Shown here in pieces: positions 47,730 to 63,736 of a stretch of DNA of 64,000 nt (position 1 is its first letter; every line of letters begins with the position of its first letter). This DNA comes from Gigantopelta aegis. Lineage: Eukaryota; Mollusca; Gastropoda; Neomphalida; Peltospiridae. Location of the stretch: contig NC_054704.1 of NCBI RefSeq assembly GCF_016097555.1, forward strand, positions 49,752,594-49,816,593. The letters are read 5' to 3'. Below the pieces are notes generated by a model. The model searched no databases, was not told where the DNA came from, and saw only the letters and a list, made by a program, of their open reading frames with translations. The position numbers and the translations under genes were made by a program.

Positions 47730-48425
47730 TATATATATATATATTTATGGGTTAATTCTGTGGCGTTTGTAGTATCACAAATGTTACAAGTTTAATGGCA
47801 TGAGTGAACTCGAAAAGGATCAAACTAAAGGTATGTGATGTCTGGTTAAAAAAAAATTCAAAGTGTGTATTATAGACACAGTACACAACTTTAGTTTTTG
47901 AATGGCGTGATTGCCCTCTATTCGTCCTTATATTCAATTGATGAGGGGAAAACTCGCACTCCTACTTTCAATAATGATGGATTTTTATTTTTTTTATTTT
48001 AAACGAGTATAACTTCATGTGTTGGCCTACTTGTTACAGAATTCACTTTAATATAGAATACTAAACGAGCTTGCCTGTCATACCATTTTATAAAAATTTC
48101 ATAATAATGATATGACAGGGAAGCTAATTTAGTATTTTATTTATTACAAACCAACTGCAATCCAGCGGGAACGCAGAAGTAAGCAGATGTCGACACCTAC
48201 TGCACATAATTTTTCTACGAACAGGGTCATCAAGTGGTCTACGTCACGTCAATATTACACTAGTTGGATATTGTGTGATTGTTATGACGTGGGCAATATC
48301 TTACACTGGTGTGTAATAAAACAGTTTACTCGGTGACTTGAGACTGTTATTCATCTTATTGTTTAATTGTTTTAAAATGAATGTGCTTATATGTATGATT
48401 TAAGCTAGACCGAATATGTCTGTCT

Positions 48426-48554
48426 CTGTAAAGCTTTATTTCATGTTTTATATTTACTTTTTAATGATTTGTCTATTATATATATATATATACCATGCGT
48501 GTGCGTGCGTGCGTGCGTGTGTGTGTGTATAAAACATGAAATAAAGCTTTACAG
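48426..48554. repeat. Perfect 27-bp inverted repeat around a (TA)n/(GT)n loop
   Basis: CTGTAAAGCTTTATTTCATG (plus 7 bases) at 48426-48452 is exactly complementary to 48528-48554. The 75-bp loop holds (TA)n and (GT/GC)n. Could be a MITE or a hairpin; no flanking direct repeat was found. Confidence 0.85.
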
Positions 48555-48839
48555 ATTTTTTTATTTTTTTTAAAGAATTGAGAAAACTGTGGCCGGTCAG
48601 TTTTATATAACTGTATACATGTTTAGTTACTCTTATCAGTAGTACACGTCATATTGTCCATTTTGTACTACTACTGTACAATTATTTTGATTTGAAATAA
48701 TACAAATAATATTTACTTATAAATAGTACCACTGGTGAATTTTAAAACAACAACAGAAAACAGAAGCAACCAGGCAGGCGAAAGAATCATAATGCTTAAT
48801 GCATTACAAATAACTACAACAAGTCATGTGATCTACATC

Positions 48840-48923
48840 CGGGTCACTTGTTGGTAAGGACAGAGAGCTTGTTTTGTGTCGTCTAATTCAGGGGCTTGCG
48901 CTGAAAGATCTGACTTTATTGCG
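48840..48923 (+). promoter_or_regulatory. Candidate 5' untranslated exon upstream of elongin C
   Basis: A moderately GC-rich stretch without open frame ends at GCG/GTAAGTGG, a strong donor. Elongin C needs an upstream noncoding exon on this strand. It is 6.9 kb away, with a transposon in between, so this is only a candidate. Confidence 0.25.
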
Positions 48924-49235
48924 GTAAGTGGAAAATAGGTTACATACTTTTTTCCTATTATTTAATTATATGGGCGACTTAATAGTTATTCTTTATCCAT
49001 GTAGGTTTTTCTACGATCTTTAGTTTTTCAAATTTAGACGGAGAAAACAATGGAAACGTGGATTTTGACGATTTAGTCACATAACATTAGTGTAATATGC
49101 AAAATTATATCATGTTTGAAACCATACCTCTTTTCTCTCTCTCTCCAAACAGTTATAAAAACAACTAATGTTAGGGTCCATGAATTATAAAACGTAGGAA
49201 AGGTAATAGCATAGCTATATTGATATATTATTTAG

Positions 49236-49273
49236 AGCTGATACTAGTAATACTAATAGTATTAGTATCAGCT
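49236..49273. repeat. 38-bp imperfect palindrome
   Basis: AGCTGATACTAGTAATACTA folds on TAGTATTAGTATCAGCT. Function unknown. Confidence 0.7.
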
Positions 49274-49756
49274 GTATGACTCAGTAATACTGTATTATAG
49301 TTTATACAGTGCTGTCCGGTGTATCAGCGCACCTAAGCATTCAAAGTCCCATTATGATTATCTTTGTGAACATTGTGAAATACTTCATTGTGAAATACTT
49401 AATAAAATGTGTCTCTCACCAATGAAGCAGTGCATAATCTGAGATGCCTACAAATTGTTTTATGTCTGTAGTAAATAAACATTTTAAAATTGTCCACAAA
49501 GGTAGACACCCCCTTGTATAGAAAACGATTTGCATGTCCGGTGATTCGGCACAGTAGATGTGGACCGGTGATCCCGTTATTTATAATCTGCACATAAACG
49601 CTACACTATTGTCCCAGGATTATTTAAGACTGTTTTGTTTTGCCTTGTTAAAACATATTACTAATAAAATGAACGATCACACATGACCCATGTCGTGATC
49701 AGTTTCGGAATAATTTTCTCAAGGAGCACTACAGCAGATGCATACATTGTCATGTC

Positions 49757-50155
49757 TAGCCCGAGTACTCTGACTGTAAGAGAGCTAGACGGACATTTGG
49801 ACATAAACACGCTCTCATTACAGTCAGAGACCAACCTATGTCTTTTTTTGGCAATTCCTGACTACCAAACGGTAGGCAACGAGTCCCGCTCTAATACCAC
49901 AACAATCCTATGTTTGACGTCAAATACCTTTACATCAATCATTTTCGAGTTAAGTGATACAAAAAAATCCACATATTAATCACTAATACACTTACTACAG
50001 AAAGAAACCCGACAGCACCCACATTCAGCTACGCTTCGTGACACTCCGTCGCAACAATTGCAAAGTTTGGCGATCTATTTCGAGACGTAGACCACGTGAT
50101 CGCGCACTGGGCGATTCCGCCTTGTGCAGCAGTTACAGGGGCCGTCTCATATCAA
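49757..50155 (+). repeat. Left terminal inverted repeat arm of the helicase-bearing element
   Basis: About 400 bp. The inner part (from ATCATTTTCGAGTTAAG at about 49938) matches the right arm 51587-51805 in reverse complement with few differences; the block 49782-49936 is absent from the right arm. It includes CACGTGATCGCGCACTGGGC, a plausible promoter-like GC-rich core placed just before the helicase ATG. Confidence 0.85.
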
Positions 50156-50168
50156 GCGAAGTTACAAC

Positions 50169-50341
50169 ATGGAAGAGTTGGCTAATGCCGTTTTGGATGA
50201 ATTTGGATTTCATTACGTCATTAAACCAAAACAATTACACATTATTGATTCCATTTTGAATTTGAAGGATACATTTGGGTGTTATCGACAGGATACGGCA
50301 AAAGTATGTGCTACGTACTGCCTCCTCTTATGAAAGATAAA
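50169..50341 (+). pseudogene. RecQ-like helicase first exon inside the transposon
   Basis: Starts MEELANAVLDEFGFHYVIKP and continues KQLHIIDSILNLKDTFGC; after a one-base deletion near 50282 the next frame reads LSTGYGKSMCYVLPPLMKDK and stops exactly at a donor, GATAAA/GTAAGT (GT at 50342). The layout matches the start of RecQ-type SF2 helicases: a Q-motif-like stretch with an invariant Gln, then Walker A (TGYGKS). No later helicase exon is seen before the right arm. It is either the relic of an element-encoded helicase or a captured host exon. The frameshift makes it a pseudogene. Confidence 0.75.
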
Positions 50342-50621
50342 GTAAGTAGTAATTTAATTTGATTATTTTATGTTTTATGAATTAGTCATTAGTACAGTAG
50401 TAGAGTGTGTGTGTGTGTTTTTTTTTTTTCTTTCAACAATTACGTAACGCTCTTGAGGGGATGGGGTATCATAAGATGTATTCCGAGGCGTTAAGGGGAA
50501 GGATGGCAATGCTTGTTACTGCAAAATCAAAATTGAATCGGTGCATAGCTCATTCGATCTTTAAAACTTATCTTATAGTTGTTTTGCTATTCAGATCAAA
50601 CTAAAAAATATTGAAATTTGT

Positions 50622-50890
50622 TTTGTTCAACGACACCACTAGAGCACATTGATTAATTAATCACTATCTATTGGATGTCAAACATTTGGTAACTCTGATA
50701 TGAGTATTGGAGAAGAAACCCGCTACATTAGCAATGGATCTTTTATATGTACTTTCCCACAGGCCACTGACCAGTTCTGGTGCATTAGTTGGAACGACAA
50801 AGAAATCAATTGGTTGAATGGATCCATCGAGGTTGTTCGATCCTGCGACGCGAACACTCAAACGACTGAGCTGAAACCCACTCCCTAAGA
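50622..50890 (-). repeat. SINE, type-3 head with C tail, inside the helicase-bearing transposon
   Basis: Reverse complement: GTTTCAGCTCAGTCGTTTGA (box A), AGGATCGAAC (box B), CGTTCCAACTAATGCACCAG spacer, short central block, then TGACATCCAATAG and TCTAGTGGTGTCGTTGAACA. Confidence 0.85.
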
Positions 50891-51586
50891 AATATGCGGA
50901 AATGACTCAAATGTGAAACTGTGGTGTAATATCTCATTAAAAAGCAAAAAGAAAAATAAAGAAGAAAAAGGCGGTAGGATACTAGTAAATTAAGTAATAA
51001 AAATAGTTCAAATTTTGTTTTCGGTTGGTTGTAAGTATTCTGTTTGCTTAATAACTAATTTCATATGAACGATCGTTTTATCCAAGCAAATGTAAATCAC
51101 ATATATGTATGGTAGTTAATAATTATTGACAATGAATTAACCTACGTAGAACACAGCCCAATTGTTTTCAACAACTGAACAAAGACCGATTCTGTAACAC
51201 AATACTCAATGATCAGTTGTAGACAGGAGTTCCGTCATAGTAGACAAGCTGACGCCTAGGGACCGATGGCGATGAGTTTCGCCGTATGCATGTATGGCCA
51301 CAAATGACTGCCAGGTCCGATGTCGGGAATTAACCTGCTTATATCAGTTTGATGTTCAAGTACGCTACCACGATTTCTGATCAGGGCCACAAACTGTACT
51401 CAGAACGAGAGGGTGTGTGGGAGTTTTAAAAAAAGGTTTAGAACTTTTTTCAGCGTAGAATGTAGCCACAATTAATGAGATTACCCATCGATACGCATTG
51501 GCAGTTAACAGTACGACAATGATATTTGTCGCTGATTTACAAGTTCTTTTTTGACTGACGATTTGTTTATGAAAATAATAACCGCT

Positions 51587-51830
51587 TGATATGAGACGGT
51601 CCCTGTAACTGCTGCACAAGGCGGAATCGCCCAGTGCGCGATCACGTGGTCTACGTCTCGAAATAGATCGCCGAGCTTTGCAATTGTTGCGACGGAGTGT
51701 CACGAAGCGTAGCTGAATGTGGGTGCTGTCGGGTTTCTTTCTGTAGTAAGTGTATTAGTGATTAATATGTGGATTTTTTTGTAACACTTAACTCGAAAAT
51801 GATTGTCTTACAGTCAGAGTACTCAGGCTA
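51587..51830 (-). repeat. Right terminal inverted repeat arm of the helicase-bearing element
   Basis: About 244 bp, reverse complement of the left arm with one internal deletion after the first 25 bp. Both arms keep a short open frame (RRNNCKARRSISRRRPRDRA in this copy), but stops nearby and the lack of a recognisable domain argue that this is untranslated. Confidence 0.85.
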
Positions 51831-52954
51831 TGTCATGTCATGCATGGCTTAAGTTGCCTACATGGATTTTTTTTCTCTGGTAGACACACACACGTGGATC
51901 TTATTTCGCTTTTATTATTATTATTATTATTATTTTTGGTGACAGTTGTGAACTGGAATGACTGTCAGTTTCAGTTAAGGTGTAAAACTTTTGTTGTTTG
52001 TTAGCATTTGTCTGTGTTTTCCTTCAGTTTAAATTAAAACAAATTACTATAATTTTTAAAATGCGGAAAAGGTATTTTTAGACTGGTTTTAACATTCTTA
52101 ATACGCATCCTGGAAAACCTTGAACGTGTTTAAATTTTATTTTCATCAAGGAAAGTGCTTAAAACTTCTGGAAAAATGAATTAAAGTCCTGGAAATATAT
52201 ATATATATATAAAAAAAAATTCCATTTAATAATAATTATTTGGAAAATATATTTATAAATAATCGCATTTGATGTCTGGTTCCAAACAATATCCTTCACG
52301 CAACAGTAATTATAAGAGGTCGACTGCCATTGGTCAACTGTTAAAATACATACCCATTTAGAAGGCATGGACATAAATGAACACAACTTGTGATTGGTTG
52401 AATCAATTATGTAACTGTCAGTCTTGTTTCTGACAATTGTGAAAGATAAATAATTTAGCAGTGTTCGAAATAAGCAATTGTCCATTTGTCACAAGTGAAA
52501 ATTTACTCGGACAAGCATAATTTACCTTAGTGGTTATCCGGCGGACAAGTAAAATATTTTTTTACAAAACAGTATCATAATTTTTAGCAATTAGTTGTAC
52601 TTAAAAACAAAACCCCCCAACGAAATCAGTTTCTCATCGCAATTTGTTATACAAATATCATGGTTTGAGAGTTAAAATAAACATGGTCTTGATAACACAA
52701 TAGTCTTTAGCTCGTGAATATTCGGAATGCCTTTGAGTTGCAATTGAGTTCCGAATTCCCCACTCGGAACATTTCGGCTGACATAAATAATTTATTTGTT
52801 TGATGTTTAAAAAACCGCACACCCACAGGTAACCTACCTCCCAAGGTAAGTGTTTTTAAATGGCACCATTTTATCCACATTTGAGTGTAGTTGTTATTTA
52901 ACAGTTTTATTAGGCCTACTTATTCCATATTTAATACTGAACAGAATACAACAA

Positions 52955-53062
52955 AGACTTTTACCTCAATCCCCCCTGTAAACTGGATACCCATGGATCG
53001 AACTTACTTGGGCCAAATTTGGTCCATGGGTTTAGGGTACTGTTTAGAGGCGATTCACTGCA
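52955..53062. repeat. Decayed pogo-like MITE fragment
   Basis: AAACTGGATACCCATGG and GGTTTAGGGTACTGTTTAGAGG followed by GATTCACTG (first 20 bases of each are diagnostic) resemble the ends of the 27077 element in a compressed, mutated form. Confidence 0.4.
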
Positions 53063-54879
53063 TCATGTAAACTTGTACATACTAGTATATGTAACAGTAT
53101 ATGATTAATAAAGGACAACAGTAACATTTGGTGACACGCAGATTTTCATTTATGACAGGTGATTTCGACAAGCACTGCCAAACAATTATTTCCAGGCCTT
53201 AAGCTGAAAGTGAAAGTTGAAAATCAGTGACATGTTCTGAAGGGAATGTGCTTGAGAACAATTTAACTTTGTTTTCATTGAATCCTAAACAAAAACACTA
53301 ATTTTTTATGAATTTTTTTTACACTGAAACTATCTTAACTGTCAAAAATTCTACAATTTGTTGTAGTCACCCGAGCAAGAAATTACACGCAATCTGCAGT
53401 GAAGAGTAATAAGCGAATTGGTTTAAAAAGATAAGCCCAGGGTTATAACTTTTCCTTCTGCTTCCACTTCCTGTCCTACATAGTTGGAAGTTCAAGTTCT
53501 TTACCATTCATCCTTGGTTGTGTACAGAAAGCGACACCGATTTCGCCTTGTAGCGACTGGTATGATGAAGTCAAGCTTGTCAAAACTAAGTTTGGGCTCG
53601 CGTGAGCCCTGATCAGGAAAAATTGTAATCAGCTGAAGTATTCCAAATATGGAACATTCCAGTGTGTTCGATTGGAAAGTAGGTGACATGTCACCAAATC
53701 ACAAAAATCTTAAGCAATTAGGCCCTACGTGTGTACCTGTGTATAACTACAAACATTTAAAAACATTTTAAAAACACAACAATGTGGAATAAAATAAAAC
53801 TGATTATATATAACTATTGTAGTACTCAGTAGTAGTCCCAGAAACTAACTTTATAATGAATCTGGGTAATTGTACCATTTTGACATAATTAAAATAATTC
53901 TAGCTAGCTTCCAAAATGAGTGGAACACACTACAGATTATTATTATTATTGAACATTATCCTTATGGTTTACAATAAACAGTGCCATACATATTATATTA
54001 TTTCGAGCTAATAAAAAAAAATTCTACCTCTTAAGTCACACACACTACAATATATCTAATAAAACAATGTCTTCACGCCTCTTACATCACAAGCTACACA
54101 AAATATATCTATACGGATATGTGCATTGATGGATGTCAAATTGCTATCATCTGTGTACATGTATCTGTCCAGAAATAGTGTTACGTTGAGTTGATGTATG
54201 TGCTAATGTGTTGCATCAGTTACTAACTGGGGTCTTATGTCAGTTACAACAAATTTTAATTCTTGGTGTGCCTTCTTAGATTATTATGTTGCCATGTGGT
54301 GTACCCATGTCAGAACTAAGAGAATATGAAAAAACCCAATATGCGGTAACACTGTAGGACTAGGAGGGCAATAATAAAAATATGCTTCAAAAGTTAACTG
54401 ATGCAATGAGGTCATGTTATAAGTTAAAATCTATTCAAAATTTATTAATTTGTGTTGTTTGGAAATTACCTTTAAGATCTTAGAAACAAAATGCAATACT
54501 TAGGTTTATCGTATTCATCCAAATTTAATGACATTTTTGAAAAAAGTTTTCAGTACAATTTCAGTAGCAAATAGCACAAACTAAAGATGGTCATACGACA
54601 GTTTTGAAACAAAACCTGAGTATTTTATGGTTTAATGATTATTAACAAATAATTCTATGTGAAAAAATATATGCATAACAGGAATTATTTTGTTTCCCTC
54701 CTAAGCTATCATTTTTCATGGAATTGCCCTGTACTAAAGTTGACAGGTTAATGGCTTATAATTATATGGTTACGATATACTGAATACTAGTATATTGTTC
54801 ATACAGACACCACTCACCATGAAGCTAATTTACAAAACAGGTTGACTAAAAAACCTAAGGGTGTATAAAAGGTAGTGGT

Positions 54880-55204
54880 GTAACTATCGATATTTTGATA
54901 TATTCAGTGCCTTGATAGCAATGCATCGGTAGTTAATTCAACTATCGATAACTATCACAATTGTTTGCTCACCTATCGATAGTTTCGATAGATTGCATAG
55001 TGAAATATGGTCTACAACCAACACATAATTTCACCAACTAGTGACATTATTACAAACACAGATATACGTGTATACAAACACAGACATATATGCATGCACA
55101 CTCAGACAGACAAATACACGCATGCATGCATGCATACATATTGGTCACAACACTATTGCAATACTATCACAATAGTATTTTAACTATCACAATAGTCGCC
55201 CCTA
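54880..55204. mobile_element. Possible MITE rich in TATCGATAGT motifs
   Basis: Left part repeats ACTATCGATA and the right part ACTATCACAATAGT; GTGGTGTAACTATCGATATT and inverted AGGGGCGACTATTGTGATAG may be the ends. Boundaries uncertain, no target duplication fixed. Confidence 0.4.
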
Positions 55205-55266
55205 ATGAAAGGAGTGAAAAGCACTGGATGCAAAACTTAAGAAGAAAAACTATGGATATACATGTA

Positions 55267-55342
55267 CAGTTAGACCTCGTTATAACAACCACATTCATCC
55301 CTGGGTAACTTTGTTGTTATATCCAAATTGCCATTGTAAAAA
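55267..55342 (+). repeat. Single pogo-like terminus
   Basis: TA followed by CAGTTAGACCTCGTTATAAC is a typical pogo-family end. No opposite end nearby; the sequence runs into an A-tract and a SINE tail fragment at 55349. Confidence 0.45.
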
Positions 55343-55348
55343 AAAAAA

Positions 55349-55389
55349 ACACCACTAGAGCACATTGATTTATTAATCCTCAGCTATTG
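55349..55389 (-). repeat. C-tail SINE fragment
   Basis: CACCACTAGAGCACATTGAT and ATTAATCCTCAGC only; 5'-truncated copy after an A run. Confidence 0.75.
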
Positions 55390-55804
55390 AGTGATCTGTT
55401 GCTGATATTTGTGAAACATTAAAACAAATTGATATAATTGAACAATAATTTATTAACGCCAGTTTTGATTCGTTGGAAAGTGGAAATTCTGTAAAATGTT
55501 ATTTATAGTAACGAGAACATGACTTTACCACGGCAGTGGCACGAGATCTTGCGCACCGTGGTGCATGTTCGTAATACGTGTTACATGCTCTTGTGACAGG
55601 CAAAATGGATTTTAAACTAAATCAATCTAATGGTAGCTGTGCAGGCCAGATGCAGTTATGTACTGGTATGCTTTAACAGTCAAAAAGTTAATATTAGTGG
55701 TCATTTTGTTCAACACAAGGTACAGTTGCTAGAATGCCATCGCGTTTGCTATTAATAGAGAATCCATGATCGGCTGACTTATTCTGATGGTCTTGGAATA
55801 ATAA

Positions 55805-60333
<4,529 letters not shown>

Positions 60334-61271
60334 ATTATTAAGCTTTCCCGAGTTTACTCTGAAAAACTTTTGACAATTCTTTGATAATCATTTATTGTCA
60401 TAGGGGATTTTAACCTGTGTTAATTGCAATGTTTGGACCTTAGTTTATGAAGTGTGTTTCTGCTTCCTCTATATCCAGTTGAAAACTTCATCCTTATGCA
60501 AAAATGTTTGATCTTGGATCGAGGACAGCATGGATATGTATGTGGACAGGTGTATTGTCAAAAAAAAACCAAAAAAAAATTAAATACAAATTTTTATATT
60601 TATCTTCTGGGAAAGAGTAATGTATACATAGAACTGTGGAAGAATTTTATCATTTGAATTGACTGAATCGTATTTGATGCATACCAAATTAGTTTTTTTC
60701 TTTTATTTCAGTGAAATCGCACAGTTTGCAATTGGTGTCTACATATAAAAACGGCTAATAATAAATTACACACTTTTGATGCATTAATTTATCAGAAATA
60801 TATCAGTTTTTTTTATACATATATATATTTAATTTTAGTTATTTCGGTTGAATTTTCAGTTGCATGTATTATAAATACCATCAAACACGGCCCCAGAAAA
60901 AAAGGACGATCGGACCAGCAAATGTTTGAAAGTGCAAGTTTTAATTACATTGTTCCTGTGTACCACCAAAGTAGAGCAGTCATTGATTCTTGATGTTTAA
61001 TATTTGACAAATTGATTAAAAATTGAAAGTAGTGATGTGTGGCAAGCATTAAAATTGTCGAATTCCTGCGCTTTTATAACAAGGAATAGTTTACTGTTTT
61101 GTTTTTTGTTGTACATGGTTTTTATTCCTTTGTTCCATCACCTGCATTCAGAAGACATGTAGAATTGACTGTATAGCATAAAATAATGTTAATTAATAAA
61201 TGTCTTGACCGTGCTTGTCATGCTAACAAAACATGTTCCGTTGAGTTTTTTGTTGCAGGCTTATTTTAGTA
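60334..61271 (+). other. Probable 3' UTR and flank of elongin C
   Basis: AT-rich, no open frame of note. AATAAA occurs at 60760-60765 and 61195-61200; the second is followed by a GT-rich stretch, so either could end the transcript. Confidence 0.5.
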
Positions 61272-61480
61272 AGGAAAGAAATGTTTGTTTAACAACATGT
61301 CGTCTCGGTTTCACCTATGGCTATATAATGTTCGATGTACGGTTATGTCGATGCTAAATAGAGAGAGAGGAAATCTGCTACTCCTACAAAAAAAATCAGG
61401 AAGGTATCTTTTATGTGCACTTTGTTAGGCAGGACCGTTGCAGGAACACTCGACAACTTTTGATATACAATTTACAGGCA
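61272..61480 (-). repeat. Degenerate SINE downstream of elongin C
   Basis: AAGGAAAGAAATGTTTGTTT tail, GAGAGAGAGGAAATCTGCTA and TATCTTTTATGTGCAC follow SINE order in reverse with high divergence. Confidence 0.65.
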
Positions 61481-61875
61481 TCAAAATGAGTCTAGAACAG
61501 CCGTTGAGGTTACTTGTCCTCCACAAATTCTTATTTTAACAAAACCTACAACCTTAACCTTTGATCAGTTATGGGTTTTTTTTTTATTAAATATATATTC
61601 TTAGTAACTACAGTGAGAAAAGTAATATGAATGGATAACAAAGTGTCAGTGTGTCCGTTATGGGGTATTCAAGTACATAGTAATAATGTAAATGTGATAA
61701 ATGTGTCATAACACATGTTACCAGGCTTGTATTTTATGGTTACCAACTTGCCTCACCCTAAACTCGTCTTGAAGAGTATTGATTTTTAATAAAAAAATTC
61801 TTACTTATGATACTTATACTTTTGAACAGATCTTTACCCTCTGTTTTCAACTTAATTTTAGTAGTTTTTTTTAGG

Positions 61876-63420
61876 TTTTTTTTTTAAATATATTTATTGC
61901 CCCAGATATTTATATATTGATAATGTCAGGGTTGGGACCCGAAATCATTATCTTACAATAGATACATAAATATAAAGTGCATTCAATAAAATTACTAGTT
62001 AATTGAAACGGTCAAATTTGGAGCACAAAATTAATGACAGACTAAATATATAATAAAAGGGGAAATTAAACAGATCGACAGAGAGAAAAGAAGAAGAGAA
62101 AAATCCATATTTCCAAATATAGAAAACAAACGTTATTGGCTTTTAGGTTACAAAAAAACTACACCACCAACAGTATGCATCTTATATTGGAGTTATTTTT
62201 AACTATTAAGGCTAAGTTTAATTTTCTAGACATCTTTGCCAAGGTGCCCAGTTTTCATCAAACTCTTTTTATGTGAACAGTTTTATAGAGTATGCATTTC
62301 TCTATTTGTAATTTATCTGTAATTACATTTTTAATTCCAGTTGTAAGAAGTATATTCTTTTGAAGTTTTGTTCTATATGTATAATGCTTTACATTGACAA
62401 TAAGCCAATTCACAAATTTATGATTTGTATGTATACTCCCGAATAGAACCATACTTTTATCAAGCTGTATATATTCGTCTTTTTGCTGTAACCATTGTTC
62501 TATAGTTTTCCAAAGTTCACTGACTTTAGGGCAATCATAAAACAAGTGTTGCAATGTTTCTGGTTGCTGATTACAAAAGTTACAAGTACTGGAAGCAATA
62601 TACTTTATTTTATATAAAAACGAATTTGTTGGTATAATCCTATGTAAAATTTGGTACTGAAACCATAGGAGAGTTGGGTCTTTCAAAATCATAAATGGAA
62701 GACATACTTTGCCCATTTTGAAGGAGGAAAACATCCTTCACGAGAATATTTCAATTGTGATGTAGGAACTACAGTAGCCTTATTCAGTATTTTATATATT
62801 TCTCTACTTCCCGATTTGTTTTTCGCAAGAAGCTTTATTTTCGAAGGAAATACTGGATGTTTGTTTTGTTTCGTACAAATAATTTGATTGCACATATTAA
62901 AGACGCATATTCTAAAAAAATTGATCGTATATTATATTTTGCATTAAAAGTGTTATAATCCATAAACTGCCCTTGGCTATCTAGTAAATCATATAAATAA
63001 TAAAACGCCTTTTTCAATGAAATTCTTATATAATATAGGTTTTCTGTCTATTAGTATATTACTATTATTCCAAATGTTCAAACTTAGAATTTCTTCTTCA
63101 TTTTGAAATGTTAATTTTTGTTGAAATAAAATCCAACTATTTAATACATCCTTCCAAAACATATTTTTAATTTTCTTTATCCTAAGCTGAATTAAAAAAT
63201 CACCTGGTATAATTAAGTCTCTGGTTGTTAAACCTGTTATAGACTGAAAAATATTTGCCAATTTAGAATTGGACCCAAACAGTCTTTTTATAACCAAGTC
63301 AGTTTTAATGCTGTAGAGAAATGTATAATATCTAACATTTTAAGCCCACCTTTTTCATAATCTTGCACTAGTATTGTTCTTTTTATCAGGTCAGGTTTGT
63401 TTTGCCATACAAAAATAAAA
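61876..63420 (-). mobile_element. 5'-truncated LINE fragment (L1/Tx1-like)
   Basis: A non-LTR retrotransposon 3' part on the minus strand. It starts at about 63420 with WQNKPDLIKRTILVQDYEKG followed by GLKMLDI, the region after the reverse transcriptase core. It ends with a 3' UTR, AATAAA (61893-61898 on the reverse strand) and a poly(A) tail (61876-61885). The reverse transcriptase and endonuclease are not included. No target duplication was established. Confidence 0.85.
62258..63420 (-). pseudogene. LINE ORF2 C-terminal region, frame-shifted
   Basis: Ordered pieces in several frames: RLFGSNSKLANIFQSITG (63297-62989 frame), SKIKLLAKNKSGSREIYKIL (62895-62689 frame), then LLWFQYQILHRIIPTNSFLY and the zinc-knuckle-like CNFCNQQPETLQHLFYDCP (62734-62258 frame). 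This order and the C-x2-C ... H-x4-C motif are typical of L1/Tx1-clade ORF2 C-termini. At least three frame changes make it inactive. Confidence 0.88.
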
Positions 63421-63535
63421 AGTAATATTGATGTTGATCAACAATTAATTTTTATATTTACCATTATCCGACACCCAATAGCAGATGTATTTTTTATACT
63501 GGGGTGTCTGTTAAACATAAATCCATTCACCAACT
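63421..63535 (+). repeat. ATTC-type 3' end fragment next to the LINE
   Basis: ATATTGATGTTGATCAACAA, ATCCGACACCCAATAGCAGA, TACTGGGGTGTCTGTTAAAC, then CCATTCACC. It directly abuts the 5' break of the LINE fragment. Confidence 0.6.
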
Positions 63536-63681
63536 TACCAGACATTATGCTTATTTCGATACCTGCACTCGTAGAGCACTGGTGGGATGGTAAAAACAGT
63601 CCTACTACCGACTTAAATCTTGCTCCATTTGAGTAATAATAGTCTAAGCTCCAGGCTCCGTATTCATAAACATACTCAAGT

Positions 63682-63736
63682 CAATGTATGATACTTATCT
63701 ATGTACTTTAAGTATGTATTTAGGTATCATACATTG
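63682..63736. repeat. 55-bp imperfect palindrome
   Basis: CAATGTATGATAC and GTATCATACATTG are exact inverted ends with a partly palindromic centre (ACTTTAAGT). It ends where the CAATCT foldback element begins. Possibly another very small foldback element. Confidence 0.65.

Larger units (their letters stand above)
49757..51830. mobile_element. Long-inverted-repeat DNA transposon with 9-bp target duplication
   Basis: The ends are TAGCCCGAGTACTCTGACTG and (reverse complement) TAGCCTGAGTACTCTGACTG. The left arm runs 49757 to about 50155. The right arm (about 51587-51830) is its reverse complement with high identity but lacks about 155 bp next to its terminus. The element is flanked by an exact 9-bp direct repeat, TGTCATGTC (49748-49756 and 51831-51839). 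Long inverted repeats with 9-bp duplications are typical of Mutator-like elements, but I see no MULE transposase, so the superfamily is inferred. Inside are a RecQ-like helicase first exon (50169-50341) and a SINE (50622-50890). Probably a non-autonomous copy. Confidence 0.85.
51840..55266. other. Region upstream of elongin C, no exon confirmed
   Basis: Holds decayed repeats (52090-52195, 52500-52560, 52955), AT-rich sequence and the TATCGATA cluster from 54880. No recognisable coding exon. Confidence 0.5.
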
